Below, piece by piece: positions 48,846 through 57,139 of a DNA stretch of 64,000 nucleotides (within the stretch, counting starts at the first letter, position 1; every line of letters begins with the position of its first letter). The notes under the pieces are model-generated. The model saw only the letters and a list, made by a program, of their open reading frames with translations. It searched no databases and was not told the DNA's origin. Position numbers and translations under genes: made by a program. This stretch comes from Streptomyces sp. CCM_MD2014. Lineage in GTDB: Bacteria > Actinomycetota > Actinomycetes > Streptomycetales > Streptomycetaceae. The DNA is taken from positions 4,650,001-4,714,000 of the forward strand of contig NZ_CP009754.1 of assembly GCF_000772045.1 (NCBI RefSeq), written 5' to 3'.

Positions 48846-48880
48846 GGACCCCGGGTCAGAGCACGACTGACCCGGGGTCC
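48846..48880 (+). terminator. host tRNA terminator
   Basis: Perfect 14-bp stem GGACCCCGGGTCAG / CTGACCCGGGGTCC with a 7-nt loop directly after the tRNA fragment; the native terminator of the disrupted tRNA gene. Confidence 0.75.
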
Positions 48881-48972
48881 TGTCGGTTCCGCTCCCGGCC
48901 CGGTCCGGCCCGGGACGTCGGCGCCGGTACGGAGGTGCGCAAAAGGGTGTGCGTCGGCGGGCGGAGGGCGGG

Positions 48973-49167
48973 TAGCTTGCGGGACATGTCGAGCCCCGAA
49001 GCATCCAGGGTGGGGGCTTTCGGTCACGCCGTCAGCCCCCTGAACCACTGAGTCCGCAGCACTGACCGTCCCGCCGCGTTCTGCGGCCGGACGGCTGGGT
49101 CCGTGGGTGCTGACCGCGGTGACGAGAACGCCTCTCCTCCTGTTTCTCCTCGCCTCGGAGCCACTCG
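48973..49167 (+). promoter_or_regulatory. leader region of the MFS exporter gene
   Basis: TAGCTT (48973-48978) ends 7 nt before the ATG of a 21-codon ORF. Inside and after that ORF lie hairpins GGGGGCT/AGCCCCC (49012-49018, 49034-49040), CCGTCC-c-GCCGC/GCGGC-c-GGACGG (49066-49077, 49083-49094) and CAGCAC/GTGCTG (49057-49062, 49107-49112). This suggests ribosome-mediated attenuation of the downstream antibiotic exporter. Confidence 0.5.
48986..49051 (+). CDS. putative leader peptide of the exporter
   Basis: 21 codons: MSSPEASRVGAFGHAVSPL then NH and a stop. No ribosome site; the -10 spacing predicts a leaderless mRNA beginning at the ATG. The first attenuator-like hairpin overlaps its second half. 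Chloramphenicol-resistance genes are commonly controlled by such leader peptides. Confidence 0.5.
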   Translation: MSSPEASRVGAFGHAVSPLNH

Positions 49168-50349
49168 ATGCCTCTCGCGCTCTACCTGCTCGCCATGGCC
49201 GTCTTCGCCATGGGCACCTCTGAATTCATGCTCGCCGGCCTCCTGCCCGGTATCGCCTCCGACCTCGGCGTGACGGTCGGAACGGCGGGCGCGCTCACGT
49301 CGGCCTTCGCCATCGGCATGGTCGTCGGCGCTCCGCTCATGGCCGGGCTCGCCCGCACCTGGCCGGCGCGATCCGGCCTTCTCGGGTTCGTCCTCGTCTT
49401 CGCGGCGACTCACGTCCTGGGCGCCACCACCGGGAACTTCCCTGTCCTGTTCGCCACCCGGGTGGTCGCGGCGCTCGCGAACGCCGGATTCCTCGCCGTG
49501 GCGCTGACCACCGCCGCCCAACTGGTCCCGGCGGACAGGAAGGGACGCGCGCTCGCGGTCCTGCTGTCCGGGACGACGGCGGCCACGATCGCCGGGGTCC
49601 CCGCGGGAGCGGTACTCGGCACCGTGCTCGGCTGGCGAGCCACGTTCTGGGCCGTCGCCGTCCTCTGTCTGCCCGCGGCCCTCGGCATCCTCAAAGGCGT
49701 CCCGGCCGGCCCCGGCCGGGGAGACGAGCCCCACAGGCCGGCGCTGCGAGCGGAGCTCACCCGGCTCAGGAGCCGGCGCCTGGCGCTCGTGATGCTGCTC
49801 GGTGCCCTGGTGAACGCCGCGACCTTCGCGAGCTTCACCTTCCTCGCCCCCGTCGTCACCCACACCGCCGGCCTCGGCGATCTGTGGATCTCCGTCGTCC
49901 TGGTCCTCTTCGGCGTCGGTTCCTTCGTCGGCATCACCGTGGCCGGACGCGTGTCCGACCACCGTCCCGGCCTGGTCGTCCTCCTCGGCGGCCCGCTGCT
50001 TCTCCTCGGCTGGCCGGCCCTGGCCGTGCTGGCCCACCGGCCGGCCGCCCTGCTCGTCCTCGTGTTCGTGCAGGGCGCGCTGTCGTTCGCGCTGGGCAGC
50101 ACTTTGATCACGCGAGTCCTCTACGAAGCGGCAGGAGCCCCCACCATGGCCGGCTCGTACGCGACCGCGGCCTTCAACATCGGCGCGGCGGTGGGGCCGT
50201 TCATCGCCGCGGCCTCCCTGGGGACCACGTTCGGGGACCTCGGCCCGCTCTGGGTGAGTGGACTGCTCGTGGCGGTCGCGCTGCTCGTGGCGTTCCCCTT
50301 CCAGGCGGTGATCGCGGCGCCCGGTCGCAGCGCCGAGACCGACGGCTGA
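49168..50349 (+). CDS. Cmx/CmlR-type chloramphenicol MFS exporter
   Basis: 393 residues, about 12 membrane helices. The N-terminus PLALYLLAMAVFAMGTSEFMLAGLLPGIA is characteristic of the Cmx/CmlR drug:H+ antiporters of actinomycetes, and RVVAALANAGFLAVALTTAAQLVPADRKGRALAVLLSGTT is the conserved second block. Expected to export chloramphenicol-like drugs. GGAG lies 8 nt before the ATG. First gene on the host side of attR. Confidence 0.82.
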   Translation: MPLALYLLAMAVFAMGTSEFMLAGLLPGIASDLGVTVGTAGALTSAFAIGMVVGAPLMAGLARTWPARSGLLGFVLVFAATHVLGATTGNFPVLFATRVVAALANAGFLAVALTTAAQLVPADRKGRALAVLLSGTTAATIAGVPAGAVLGTVLGWRATFWAVAVLCLPAALGILKGVPAGPGRGDEPHRPALRAELTRLRSRRLALVMLLGALVNAATFASFTFLAPVVTHTAGLGDLWISVVLVLFGVGSFVGITVAGRVSDHRPGLVVLLGGPLLLLGWPALAVLAHRPAALLVLVFVQGALSFALGSTLITRVLYEAAGAPTMAGSYATAAFNIGAAVGPFIAAASLGTTFGDLGPLWVSGLLVAVALLVAFPFQAVIAAPGRSAETDG

Positions 50350-50404
50350 CGCGTACGGACGCCGTCGGCCGCCCCGTCAGTGCCTGCGGGTAGAGTCCCC
50401 CGGC

Positions 50405-50767
50405 ATGAGTACAACTCCGCCCGACGGAGGCTGGGTTGGCCTCCGTCCCCGCCGGATCACCCCGCGCCGCCTCGGTGCCGCCGCCGTGGTCTACGGCGTC
50501 TTCGTCGCGGGCTGGTACCTGGGGCAGCCCCTGACGCCCGAGTGCCCGGACCCGACCCTCGACAGTCAGGCCGGACAGTACGGGCACGTGCCGGTCTCCA
50601 CGCCCGCCCCCGCGGCCTCCGCGTTTCCGGGGCGTCCGGATGACGAGATGGGTGTGACGGGCCACCCCACGATGGCCGTGGCCTACAGCTCCTACGTCGT
50701 CATCTGCGCCGACGGGATGGGCGAACGCCCGCGCCTGCGGGCCTGGTTCGAGGGCGACTGGAGGTAG
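50405..50767 (+). CDS. membrane protein, tandem paralogue A
   Basis: 120 residues. One helix (ITPRRLGAAAVVYGVFVAGWYLG, about 18-40) then a soluble domain with two cysteines and the ending RPRLRAWFEGDWR. TAGAGT (50391-50396) ends 8 nt before the ATG, so the mRNA may be leaderless. The neighbouring gene shares both ends of the protein. Confidence 0.65.
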   Translation: MSTTPPDGGWVGLRPRRITPRRLGAAAVVYGVFVAGWYLGQPLTPECPDPTLDSQAGQYGHVPVSTPAPAASAFPGRPDDEMGVTGHPTMAVAYSSYVVICADGMGERPRLRAWFEGDWR

Positions 50768-50773
50768 CGGAGC

Positions 50774-51172
50774 ATGCCCGCCTGGATGACCCCGCGCCGC
50801 CTCGGTGCCGTCACCACGCTGTACGCCGTGTTCCTGGCCGGGTGGTGGCTGGGCCAGCCGGTGCTGTCCGACGGCTGTCTGGAGGACCGGAACACCGCCG
50901 AACCGGACGGCCGCCCCGCACCGGTGGAACCGGCCGACCCGGGCCGGTATCTCGACAACCTCGGTCTCGACTTCGAGTTCCTGGACTTCGGCCTGCTCGA
51001 CTGGGCCGACGGCATGGACGGCCGCCGCGACGGCGAGTACGGCCCCGGCGACTACGGGTACGCGGTGCCGGGCTGGTCCGCAGCCCACGACACGTCCGGG
51101 GCCGACCAGGCCCGCTGCTCCTACAAGAAGCGCGCCCGCCTGGTCGCCTGGGTCAACGGCGACTGGGGCTGA
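50774..51172 (+). CDS. membrane protein, tandem paralogue B
   Basis: 132 residues, 6 nt after paralogue A. MTPRRLGAVTTLYAVFLAGWWLGQPV and the ending RARLVAWVNGDWG match A closely; the acidic middle (DNLGLDFEFLDFGLLDWADG) is different. One N-terminal membrane helix with the soluble part outside. Function unknown. Its 3' end overlaps the convergent MerR gene by 20 bp. Confidence 0.65.
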   Translation: MPAWMTPRRLGAVTTLYAVFLAGWWLGQPVLSDGCLEDRNTAEPDGRPAPVEPADPGRYLDNLGLDFEFLDFGLLDWADGMDGRRDGEYGPGDYGYAVPGWSAAHDTSGADQARCSYKKRARLVAWVNGDWG

Positions 51173-52112
51173 CCCGGCCCGAGCGGCGGAGGGCCTGGGC
51201 CATCCAGGGCTGGAAGGGCAGGTGCCCGGGGACCACCTGCCAGTCGTTGACGGTCCACACCAGACGCCAGTACCGCTCGACGAGCGGATCGTGCCCCGCT
51301 TCGAACCGCGACGCCATCCAGTCCCGCAACCCGGGCCCGTCGGGGCGCCCGAGCACGGCGGCGAAGCGCTGCGCGACGGCGTCGGCCACCGCGTCGGCGC
51401 CGGAACCGTCCGGGTCGATGCCCGCCGCCCTCGCGTCGGCGACGGCCCCCCGGGCGAAGGGGAGAAGCTCCGCCACCGCCTCCGGGGCCACCCCCGGCAG
51501 CACGTCCTCGTCGGCGGGCGGGAGCGCCGCATCCGCCATCCGCGCGCGGAAGTCCTCGTCGGCCATCAGTTCGGCCAGCTCCACCCAGGCGGCGAGTTGG
51601 GCGTCGGACGGTTCGTCGGGAAGGTCGGGCAGCGCGGCGCGCAGGGCTGCGGCGGCACCGCGGGCCCGCGGCGTTTCCGCGCCGAGGCTCGTGACGAAGT
51701 CGGCGACCATGCGCCGTCGTTCGTCGGAGGTGAGGCGGGTGAGCCGGTGCATGAGAACGGTCTCCTCGGGACTGGGACCGCGCCGGGCGACAAGTCGCAG
51801 CATGCTGTGCCGCAGACGCAGGGCGCGGATCCGGAGGGCGGTGGCGTCGGCGTGCGCGGCGGCGACCTCGGCGACGGAGACGGCGCCGTCCAGCACGCGG
51901 CGGACCGTGGCGAGGTCGACGTCCAGTTCCCGCAGGACGCCGATGAGATGGAGCCGGCCCAGGGCCGCGTCGTCGTAGCGGCGGTATCCGGCCGGGGTGC
52001 GGTCGGTGGGCGGCAGCAGTCCGGTGTCCGAGTAGAACCGGATCGTCCGCACGGGCACGCCGGTACGGGCCGACAGTTCACCGATCGAGTGCAGGGGCGT
52101 CGCGCCGTTCAT
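51153..52112 (-). CDS. MerR-family transcriptional regulator
   Basis: 319 residues. N-terminal MerR helix-turn-helix with wing: SIGELSARTGVPVRTIRFYSDTGLLPPTDRTPAGYRRYDDAALGRLHLI; dimerisation helix to about residue 115; a helical effector-like C-terminal domain of 200 residues. I start at the ATG at 52112 (MNGATPLHS), with GGAGAG upstream, not at the ATG at 52139. A dyad in its own promoter suggests autoregulation. Confidence 0.8.
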   Translation of the reverse strand: MNGATPLHSIGELSARTGVPVRTIRFYSDTGLLPPTDRTPAGYRRYDDAALGRLHLIGVLRELDVDLATVRRVLDGAVSVAEVAAAHADATALRIRALRLRHSMLRLVARRGPSPEETVLMHRLTRLTSDERRRMVADFVTSLGAETPRARGAAAALRAALPDLPDEPSDAQLAAWVELAELMADEDFRARMADAALPPADEDVLPGVAPEAVAELLPFARGAVADARAAGIDPDGSGADAVADAVAQRFAAVLGRPDGPGLRDWMASRFEAGHDPLVERYWRLVWTVNDWQVVPGHLPFQPWMAQALRRSGRVSPSRR

Positions 52113-52129
52113 GAGGCCCACTCTCCGGT

Positions 52130-52150
52130 CTCCAGTCACTGGAGAGTCAA
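52130..52150 (-). promoter_or_regulatory. MerR-type operator/promoter
   Basis: On the minus strand TTGACT (52150-52145) is followed directly by the dyad CTCCAGT-g-ACTGGAG (52144-52130), the position where MerR proteins bind between -35 and -10. A clear -10 is not visible. Confidence 0.55.
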
Positions 52151-52175
52151 GCCGTACGGGACTCCCCGCGGTCCC

Positions 52176-53468
52176 TCAGGCGGCCCGCTCGCCGAGCCAG
52201 GCCAGCGCGGCCACCGTCAGCGCGCTCACGCCCGTGTCCAGGGTCGGCTGGACGACGGGGGCGAAGGAGGGACTGTGGTTGACCGGGATGTCCTGGGCGA
52301 CGGTGCCCTTGCGGGCGGCCTCGGCGTAGCGCTCCGGGTCGATGCCGCCGATCGCCCAGTACGTGAACGGCACCCCGAAGGCCCCCGGGATCTCGCTCAT
52401 GTCCTCGCTGGCGGTCTGCAGTTCGACGGTGTGGGCGTCGTCGCCGAAGTACGCGCCGAACGCCTCCGCGACGCGCCGGGTCGGCTCCTCGTCGTTGACG
52501 GTGGGCGGGAAGGACGAGAGCCGTTCGAACTCGGGCTCCTGGGGGGAGCGCGACGCCGCGCACTCGGCACGGACGATCCGCTCGACCGCGTCCAGGACCC
52601 GGGTGCGGGTGGCGTCGTCGTACGTGCGGACGTTCAGCTCCAGGACGGCCCGGTCGGGGATGACGTTGGGGCCGCTGCCTGCGTGGATGCTGCCCACGGT
52701 GAGCACGGCGGGTGTGGTGGCGGCCAGCTCGCGGGAGACGACGGTCTGCAGGCGTACGACGACGGACGCGGCGATCACCACCGGGTCGACCGACGCCTGG
52801 GGCGCCGAACCGTGCGCGCCCCGCCCGTGCACGGTGACGCGGAGACTGTCCGCGGCGGACAGGAAGGAGCCCGCACGGGTGCCGACGTAACCGGCCGGGT
52901 ACGGCAGGACGTGCTGGGCGAGGACGACGTCGGGACGGGGCGACCGGTCGGTGAGGCCGTCCTTGACCATGGCGTCGGCGCCCGCGCCGTTCTCCTCGGA
53001 GGGCTGGAAGAGCGCGACGAAGGTGCCGCGCCAGGCGTCCCGGTGCTCGGCCATCAGCCGCGCGCACCCGACCAGGCAGGTCACGTGCACGTCGTGGCCG
53101 CAGGCGTGCATCACCGGCTGCTCCCGGCCGTCCTCGTCGGTCACCGTCTGGGTGGAGGCGTACGGCAGGCCGGTGCGCTCCCGCACCGGGAGGGCGTCCA
53201 TGTCGGCGCGGGCCATGACGACCGGGCCGTCCCCGTTCGCGAGGACCCCGATCACGCCGGTGCCGCCGACCCCCTCGGTGACGTCGTAGCCGCTCTCGCG
53301 CAGGGCGTCCGCCGCCTTCTTCGCCGTACGGTGCTCCCGCAGGCCGAGCTCGGGGTGCCGGTGCAGGTCCCGGTAGAGGTCCTCCAGGCCGGAACGGACG
53401 GAGCCGAGGCCGGCGAGGACGCTCCGCGCGGTGTCACGCGTCGAGTTCGTCGAGTTCGTCGAGGTCAT
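52176..53468 (-). CDS. M20-family amidohydrolase
   Basis: 430 residues. Metal site pattern of M20D peptidases/hippurate hydrolases: MHACGHDVH (about residues 120-128), PSEENGAGA with the catalytic Glu pair (about 155-163), AQHVLPYPAG, and C-terminal NHSPSFAPV. Dimerisation domain with GRGAHGSAPQASVDPV. Probably removes N-acyl or amino-acyl groups from small molecules. Confidence 0.85.
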   Translation of the reverse strand: MTSTNSTNSTRDTARSVLAGLGSVRSGLEDLYRDLHRHPELGLREHRTAKKAADALRESGYDVTEGVGGTGVIGVLANGDGPVVMARADMDALPVRERTGLPYASTQTVTDEDGREQPVMHACGHDVHVTCLVGCARLMAEHRDAWRGTFVALFQPSEENGAGADAMVKDGLTDRSPRPDVVLAQHVLPYPAGYVGTRAGSFLSAADSLRVTVHGRGAHGSAPQASVDPVVIAASVVVRLQTVVSRELAATTPAVLTVGSIHAGSGPNVIPDRAVLELNVRTYDDATRTRVLDAVERIVRAECAASRSPQEPEFERLSSFPPTVNDEEPTRRVAEAFGAYFGDDAHTVELQTASEDMSEIPGAFGVPFTYWAIGGIDPERYAEAARKGTVAQDIPVNHSPSFAPVVQPTLDTGVSALTVAALAWLGERAA

Positions 53469-53491
53469 CGAGGGTGCTCCATGGTTCGAGG

Positions 53492-54148
53492 CTACTTACG
53501 GCGCCGGGTTCGGCCACCGGACGGACGCGTCTCGGGTGGTTCGGGCGCGTTGAGGCCGAAGTGGAGACCGAGCATCCGGATCAGGAAGCAGGCCGCCGCC
53601 GCGCCCAGCTCCGCCGGCAGGCCGTACAGCCCCGTTTCGACGGTGGCGACGGTCACCGCCGCGCCCACCAGGGCCGGGATGGCGTACAGCCCGGTGCGCA
53701 GCACCGTCGGGATCCGGCCGACGAGGGTGTCGCGGATCGTCCCGCCGCCCACCGCGGTGATCACGCCCAGCAGCATCGCGGGTACGACGGCCAGCCCGGC
53801 GTCCAGCGCCTTGCTCGCGCCGATCACCGCGAAGGTGCTCAGCCCCACCGCGTCGAGCACCGTGATCGCCGGTTCGAGTCGTCGCAGGTGCCGGCTGACG
53901 GCGAAGGCGATGAGCCCACCGGCGGCGGCGAGCGTGTAGTACCGCCAATCCAGGAGCGTGGCGGGCGGCAGCGAGTCGATGAGGACGTCCCGGATGAACC
54001 CACCGCCCAACGCGGTGATCATCCCGAGCACGACCACCCCGACCACGTCCAGCCGCGCGGCCCGCACCGCGGTCAGCGCCCCGTTCAGCCCGAACGCGAA
54101 CGTGCCGGTGAGATCCAGGGCGAGCAGCGGAGCGGGTTCGGTGCTCAT
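53492..54148 (-). CDS. TRIC-type cation channel / UPF0126 membrane protein
   Basis: 218 residues, two repeats of three helices each with the signature Gly-Gly-Gly motifs: LGMITALGGGFIRDVL (about 40-55) and LGVITAVGGGTIRDTLVGR (about 125-143). Prokaryotic TRIC homologues form trimeric K+ channels. Start ATG at 54148 (MSTEPAPLLALDLTG); the longer upstream frame overlaps the divergent gene and is not supported. Confidence 0.85.
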   Translation of the reverse strand: MSTEPAPLLALDLTGTFAFGLNGALTAVRAARLDVVGVVVLGMITALGGGFIRDVLIDSLPPATLLDWRYYTLAAAGGLIAFAVSRHLRRLEPAITVLDAVGLSTFAVIGASKALDAGLAVVPAMLLGVITAVGGGTIRDTLVGRIPTVLRTGLYAIPALVGAAVTVATVETGLYGLPAELGAAAACFLIRMLGLHFGLNAPEPPETRPSGGRTRRRK

Positions 54149-54253
54149 GGGGCGCCGGGTACCCCGGCGCGGGTGCCCGCCACGCGGGCGGCACCGGAGC
54201 CTAGGGTTGCTGCGCCGGAACCCGCCGCCCGTCTGCCTCCCGGAGTGCCGCCC

Positions 54254-55384
54254 ATGCCCCTGCCCCACGTCCTCCTCTCCGCCGCCGTCTCCCTCGACGG
54301 CTACCTGGACGACACCGGCCCCGAGCGGCTCCTGCTGTCCGGCCCCGCCGACTTCGACCGGGTCGACGAGGTGCGGGCCCGTGCGGACGCGATCCTGGTC
54401 GGGGCCGGGACGATCCGGGCCGACAATCCGCGGCTGCTGGTGAACTCGGCCGAGCGGCGGGCGGCCCGGGTCGCGGCCGGGAAGGCGGAGTACCCGCTCA
54501 AGGTCGCCGTCAGCGGCGGCGGCGAGCTGGACCCGGCGGCGCGGTTCTGGCACACGGGCGGGGAGAAGGTGCTGCTGACCACGGACGACGGGGCCCGGCG
54601 GGCCCGAGAGCTCGGCATCGGTGCCGACGTCGTGGCCCTGGGGCCCGAGCTGGACTGGCACGCCGCGCTGGAGTACCTGCACGACCGGCGGGGCGTGCGG
54701 CGGCTCATGGTGGAGGGGGGCGGGACCGTCCACAGCCAGCTGCTCCAGCGGGAGCTCGCCGACGAACTGCAGCTCGTTCTCGCGCCCCTCCTGGTCGGGG
54801 ACCCGGCCGCGCCCCGGCTGTTCGGGCCCGGCGCCTACCAGCGCGGGCGGCTCGCGCTGGTCGGGACGCGGCGGATCGAGGACGTCGTGCTGATGCGGTA
54901 CCGGCCCACCGCGCCCGGGACCGGTGAGCGCGTGGCCCCCGCCGACCGGTACTGGCTGGAGGTCGCGTGTGAGCTGGCCGGGCTGTGTCCGCCGTCGCAG
55001 ACCGCGTTCAGCGTGGGGGCGGTCGTGGTCGCCGCCGACGGGAGCGAGCTGGCGCGGGGGTATTCGCGGGAGGGCGGCGATCCCGTGGTGCATGCCGAGG
55101 AGGCCGCGCTCGCCAAGACCGACCCCTCCGACGCACGGCTCGCGGGCGCGACCGTGTACAGCAGTCTCGAACCCTGTGCCCGCCGTGCCTCCCGGCCCGC
55201 GCCCTGTGCCCGGCTGATCCTCGACGCCGGGGTGCGCCGGGTCGTCACGGCCTGGCGGGAGCCGGACACCTTCGTGGCGGGCGCGGACGGGAGCGGGGTG
55301 CTCGCCGCGCAGGGCGCCACCGTCGTCGTGCTGCCCGAGTACGAGGAGGCGGCCAAGGCGCCGAACCGCCATCTGGAGCGGTAG
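54254..55384 (+). CDS. RibD-like reductase-deaminase with swapped domain order
   Basis: 376 residues. Residues 1-215 are a RibD C-terminal (dihydrofolate reductase-like) domain: LLSAAVSLDGYLDDTGPERLLLSG, RADAILVGAGTIRADNPRLLV, LMVEGGGTVHSQLL. Residues 235-376 are a cytidine-deaminase-like domain: VGAVVVAADG, zinc motif HAEEAALAK ... SSLEPCARRASRPAPC. Canonical RibD has deaminase first and reductase second; here the order is reversed. Role in riboflavin or related pyrimidine/pterin metabolism is inferred. Confidence 0.8.
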   Translation: MPLPHVLLSAAVSLDGYLDDTGPERLLLSGPADFDRVDEVRARADAILVGAGTIRADNPRLLVNSAERRAARVAAGKAEYPLKVAVSGGGELDPAARFWHTGGEKVLLTTDDGARRARELGIGADVVALGPELDWHAALEYLHDRRGVRRLMVEGGGTVHSQLLQRELADELQLVLAPLLVGDPAAPRLFGPGAYQRGRLALVGTRRIEDVVLMRYRPTAPGTGERVAPADRYWLEVACELAGLCPPSQTAFSVGAVVVAADGSELARGYSREGGDPVVHAEEAALAKTDPSDARLAGATVYSSLEPCARRASRPAPCARLILDAGVRRVVTAWREPDTFVAGADGSGVLAAQGATVVVLPEYEEAAKAPNRHLER

Positions 55385-55452
55385 GGAACCGGCGGCGGAG
55401 ACACCGATGTGCATTCCGGTCCCGGGATGACGTACAGTGGTGAACACAACGA

Positions 55453-55526
55453 CGCGGGGTGGAGCAGCTCGGTAGCTCGCTGGGCTCATAACCCAGAGGT
55501 CGCAGGTTCAAATCCTGTCCCCGCTA
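55453..55526 (+). tRNA. initiator tRNA-fMet (CAT)
   Basis: Cloverleaf with acceptor CGCGGGG / CCCCGCT (unpaired 1-72, an initiator hallmark), D-arm GAGCAGCTCGGTAGCTC, anticodon arm TGGGCTCATAACCCA with three G-C pairs and CAT anticodon, T-arm GCAGG-TTCAAAT-CCTGT. The CCA end is not encoded (CTG follows). Confidence 0.92.
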
Positions 55527-55533
55527 CTGAAGG

Positions 55534-55569
55534 CCGAGGGCCGGAATCCGAAAGGGTTCCGGCCCTCGG
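55534..55569 (+). terminator. terminator after tRNA-fMet
   Basis: Perfect 13-bp stem CCGAGGGCCGGAA / TTCCGGCCCTCGG with a 10-nt loop containing GAAA. Confidence 0.75.
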
Positions 55570-55712
55570 TGCGTCTCGGACGTACGCCGCCGTCCCGTAC
55601 CCCGTGTCATCCGGTCGGCCCCTCACCGCTCGCCGCCCGCCCCCGCTCCCGGAAACCTGGACTCCTGGACGGTGAGCGGCGCGCGGACGTGCGGGGTGGC
55701 GGGAGACGAGTG

Positions 55713-56939
55713 GTGCGGCCAGGTGACGTGGACGACGAGGGAGCGGCCGCCAGGGCCGGTGGCCGGCTCCCCGGCGATCCCGTGCCCGACCCGGGTGTCG
55801 GAGACGAGGAGCCGCCCGCAGGGCCGCCGCCGCGCCGCCGGACCGCGTACGGGCGCGCCTTCGTGCACGCGCTCCCCGTGCTGCTGATCGTGGTCGCCAT
55901 CCTGTACGACATCTTCACCCCGAGGTACTTCACCGCCGGTCCCCTCTACACGGCCGCGCCCCTGGTCGCCGCCCCGCTCTACTCGCGGCGCGGCACGGCG
56001 CTCACCGGTGTCGCCGTGGTCGCCTCGGTCATCGGGCTGCAGCTCGGCAAGGGCGTCATCCACTACGTCGACTCCCTCACCGAGCTGATCACCATCGCGA
56101 CGGTCGCCGTGCTCGCCGTCCTCGTGAACGGCATGGTCCGGCGCAGCAGCGAGCGTCTTGTCTCCGTCCGCGAGATCGCCGAGGCCGCCCAGCGCGCCGT
56201 GCTGCCCGAACCCGCCGAGCGCATCGCGGGTTTCGAGATCGCCGTCTGCTACGAGGCCGCGCAGGCCGACGCGTTCATCGGCGGCGACCTGTACGCGGTG
56301 CAGGACTCCGCCCGCGGTGTCCGGCTCATCGTCGGCGACGTGCGCGGCAAGGGCATGGGCGCGGTCGCCGCCGTCGCCGTCGTGATCGGTGCGTTCCGGG
56401 AGGCCGCCGAGCAGGAGTCGACGCTGGAGGCCGTGGCGCAGCGGCTGGAGCGGGCGCTGGCGCGCGAGGGCACCCGGCGGGACGGACTGGACGCCTTCGA
56501 GGGCTTCACCACCGCCGTCCTCGCCGAACTCCCGCACGGCGACGGCACCGTACGCATCGTCAACCGCGGCCACCCGCCGCCCCTCCTGCTCTACGCCGAC
56601 GGCACCCTGGGCGCCCTGCCCGCCCGCGAGTCGGCGCTGCCGCTGGGCATGGGCGAGCTGGGTGTCTGGCCCGACCGGGCGGAGGAGGTCGCCTTCCCCG
56701 GCGGGGCCACGCTGCTGCTCTACACCGACGGGCTGACCGAAGCCCGCGACGCCGGGGGCGAGTTCTACGATCCGCAGACCCGGCTGGCCGGCCGCGTCTT
56801 CCGGCACCCGGCGACCCTGCTCGACACCCTCGCCGAGGACGTGCGCCGGCACTCCGGGGGCGGCATGGCGGACGACATGGCGCTGCTCGCCGTACGGCGC
56901 CCCCGGCCCGGCGATCATGATCATTGTCACGAGCCGTGA
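55713..56939 (+). CDS. membrane-anchored PP2C-type (SpoIIE/RsbU) phosphatase
   Basis: 408 residues. I start at GTG 55713 with GGGAGA upstream, because the open frame before it overlaps the tRNA terminator. About residues 46-150 contain four hydrophobic helices (ALPVLLIVVAILYDIFT ... LITIATVAVLAVLVNGMV). The PPM domain (about 170-400) shows GGDLYAV, VGDVRGKGMGAVAAVAVV, NRGHPPPLLLY and LLLYTDGLTEARD with metal-binding Asp residues. Likely regulates an anti-anti-sigma or similar phosphoprotein. Confidence 0.82.
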   Translation: MRPGDVDDEGAAARAGGRLPGDPVPDPGVGDEEPPAGPPPRRRTAYGRAFVHALPVLLIVVAILYDIFTPRYFTAGPLYTAAPLVAAPLYSRRGTALTGVAVVASVIGLQLGKGVIHYVDSLTELITIATVAVLAVLVNGMVRRSSERLVSVREIAEAAQRAVLPEPAERIAGFEIAVCYEAAQADAFIGGDLYAVQDSARGVRLIVGDVRGKGMGAVAAVAVVIGAFREAAEQESTLEAVAQRLERALAREGTRRDGLDAFEGFTTAVLAELPHGDGTVRIVNRGHPPPLLLYADGTLGALPARESALPLGMGELGVWPDRAEEVAFPGGATLLLYTDGLTEARDAGGEFYDPQTRLAGRVFRHPATLLDTLAEDVRRHSGGGMADDMALLAVRRPRPGDHDHCHEP

Positions 56940-57139
56940 CAGTGCGACCCCCCTCCGCATAACAATTGATGCACCGTCAGAAGAAAGTGGCGTGAAGGGG
57001 AATACTGAGAGCGGGTCAACTCGCCCGGATTTAACCGGTCGTGAGGGGTACGTCCCGCCCGTTTCCGTTAATGATCAAGCGGAACGGCTTGGAATCCGAG
57101 CCTCGCGTCTATTAACGTTCGATAACGCAGCGCGGTCGT
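56940..57139 (+). other. intergenic region upstream of riboswitch
   Basis: About 200 bp of lower GC content with no credible gene. TTAACG/GATAAC-type hexamers around 57112-57124 may include the promoter of the riboswitch transcript, but no clear hexamer pair can be chosen. Confidence 0.4.

Noticed and set aside
48676..48870. Short frames across the attachment site
   Set aside because: They cross the tRNA fragment and terminator and have no ribosome site; the region is explained by att arms.
50805..53939. Over 1,000-codon plus-strand frame across MerR and M20 genes
   Set aside because: It is antisense to two clearly recognisable minus-strand genes and has shadow composition.
53492..55489. 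665-codon minus-strand frame extending upstream of the TRIC gene
   Set aside because: The extension lies antisense to the reductase-deaminase gene; only the part from ATG 54148 is TRIC-like.
55409..55675. Open frame of 88 codons across the tRNA region
   Set aside because: It is created by the tRNA-fMet gene and its terminator; the translated TVARWAHNPEV-type pattern is a known artefact of tRNA sequence read as protein.
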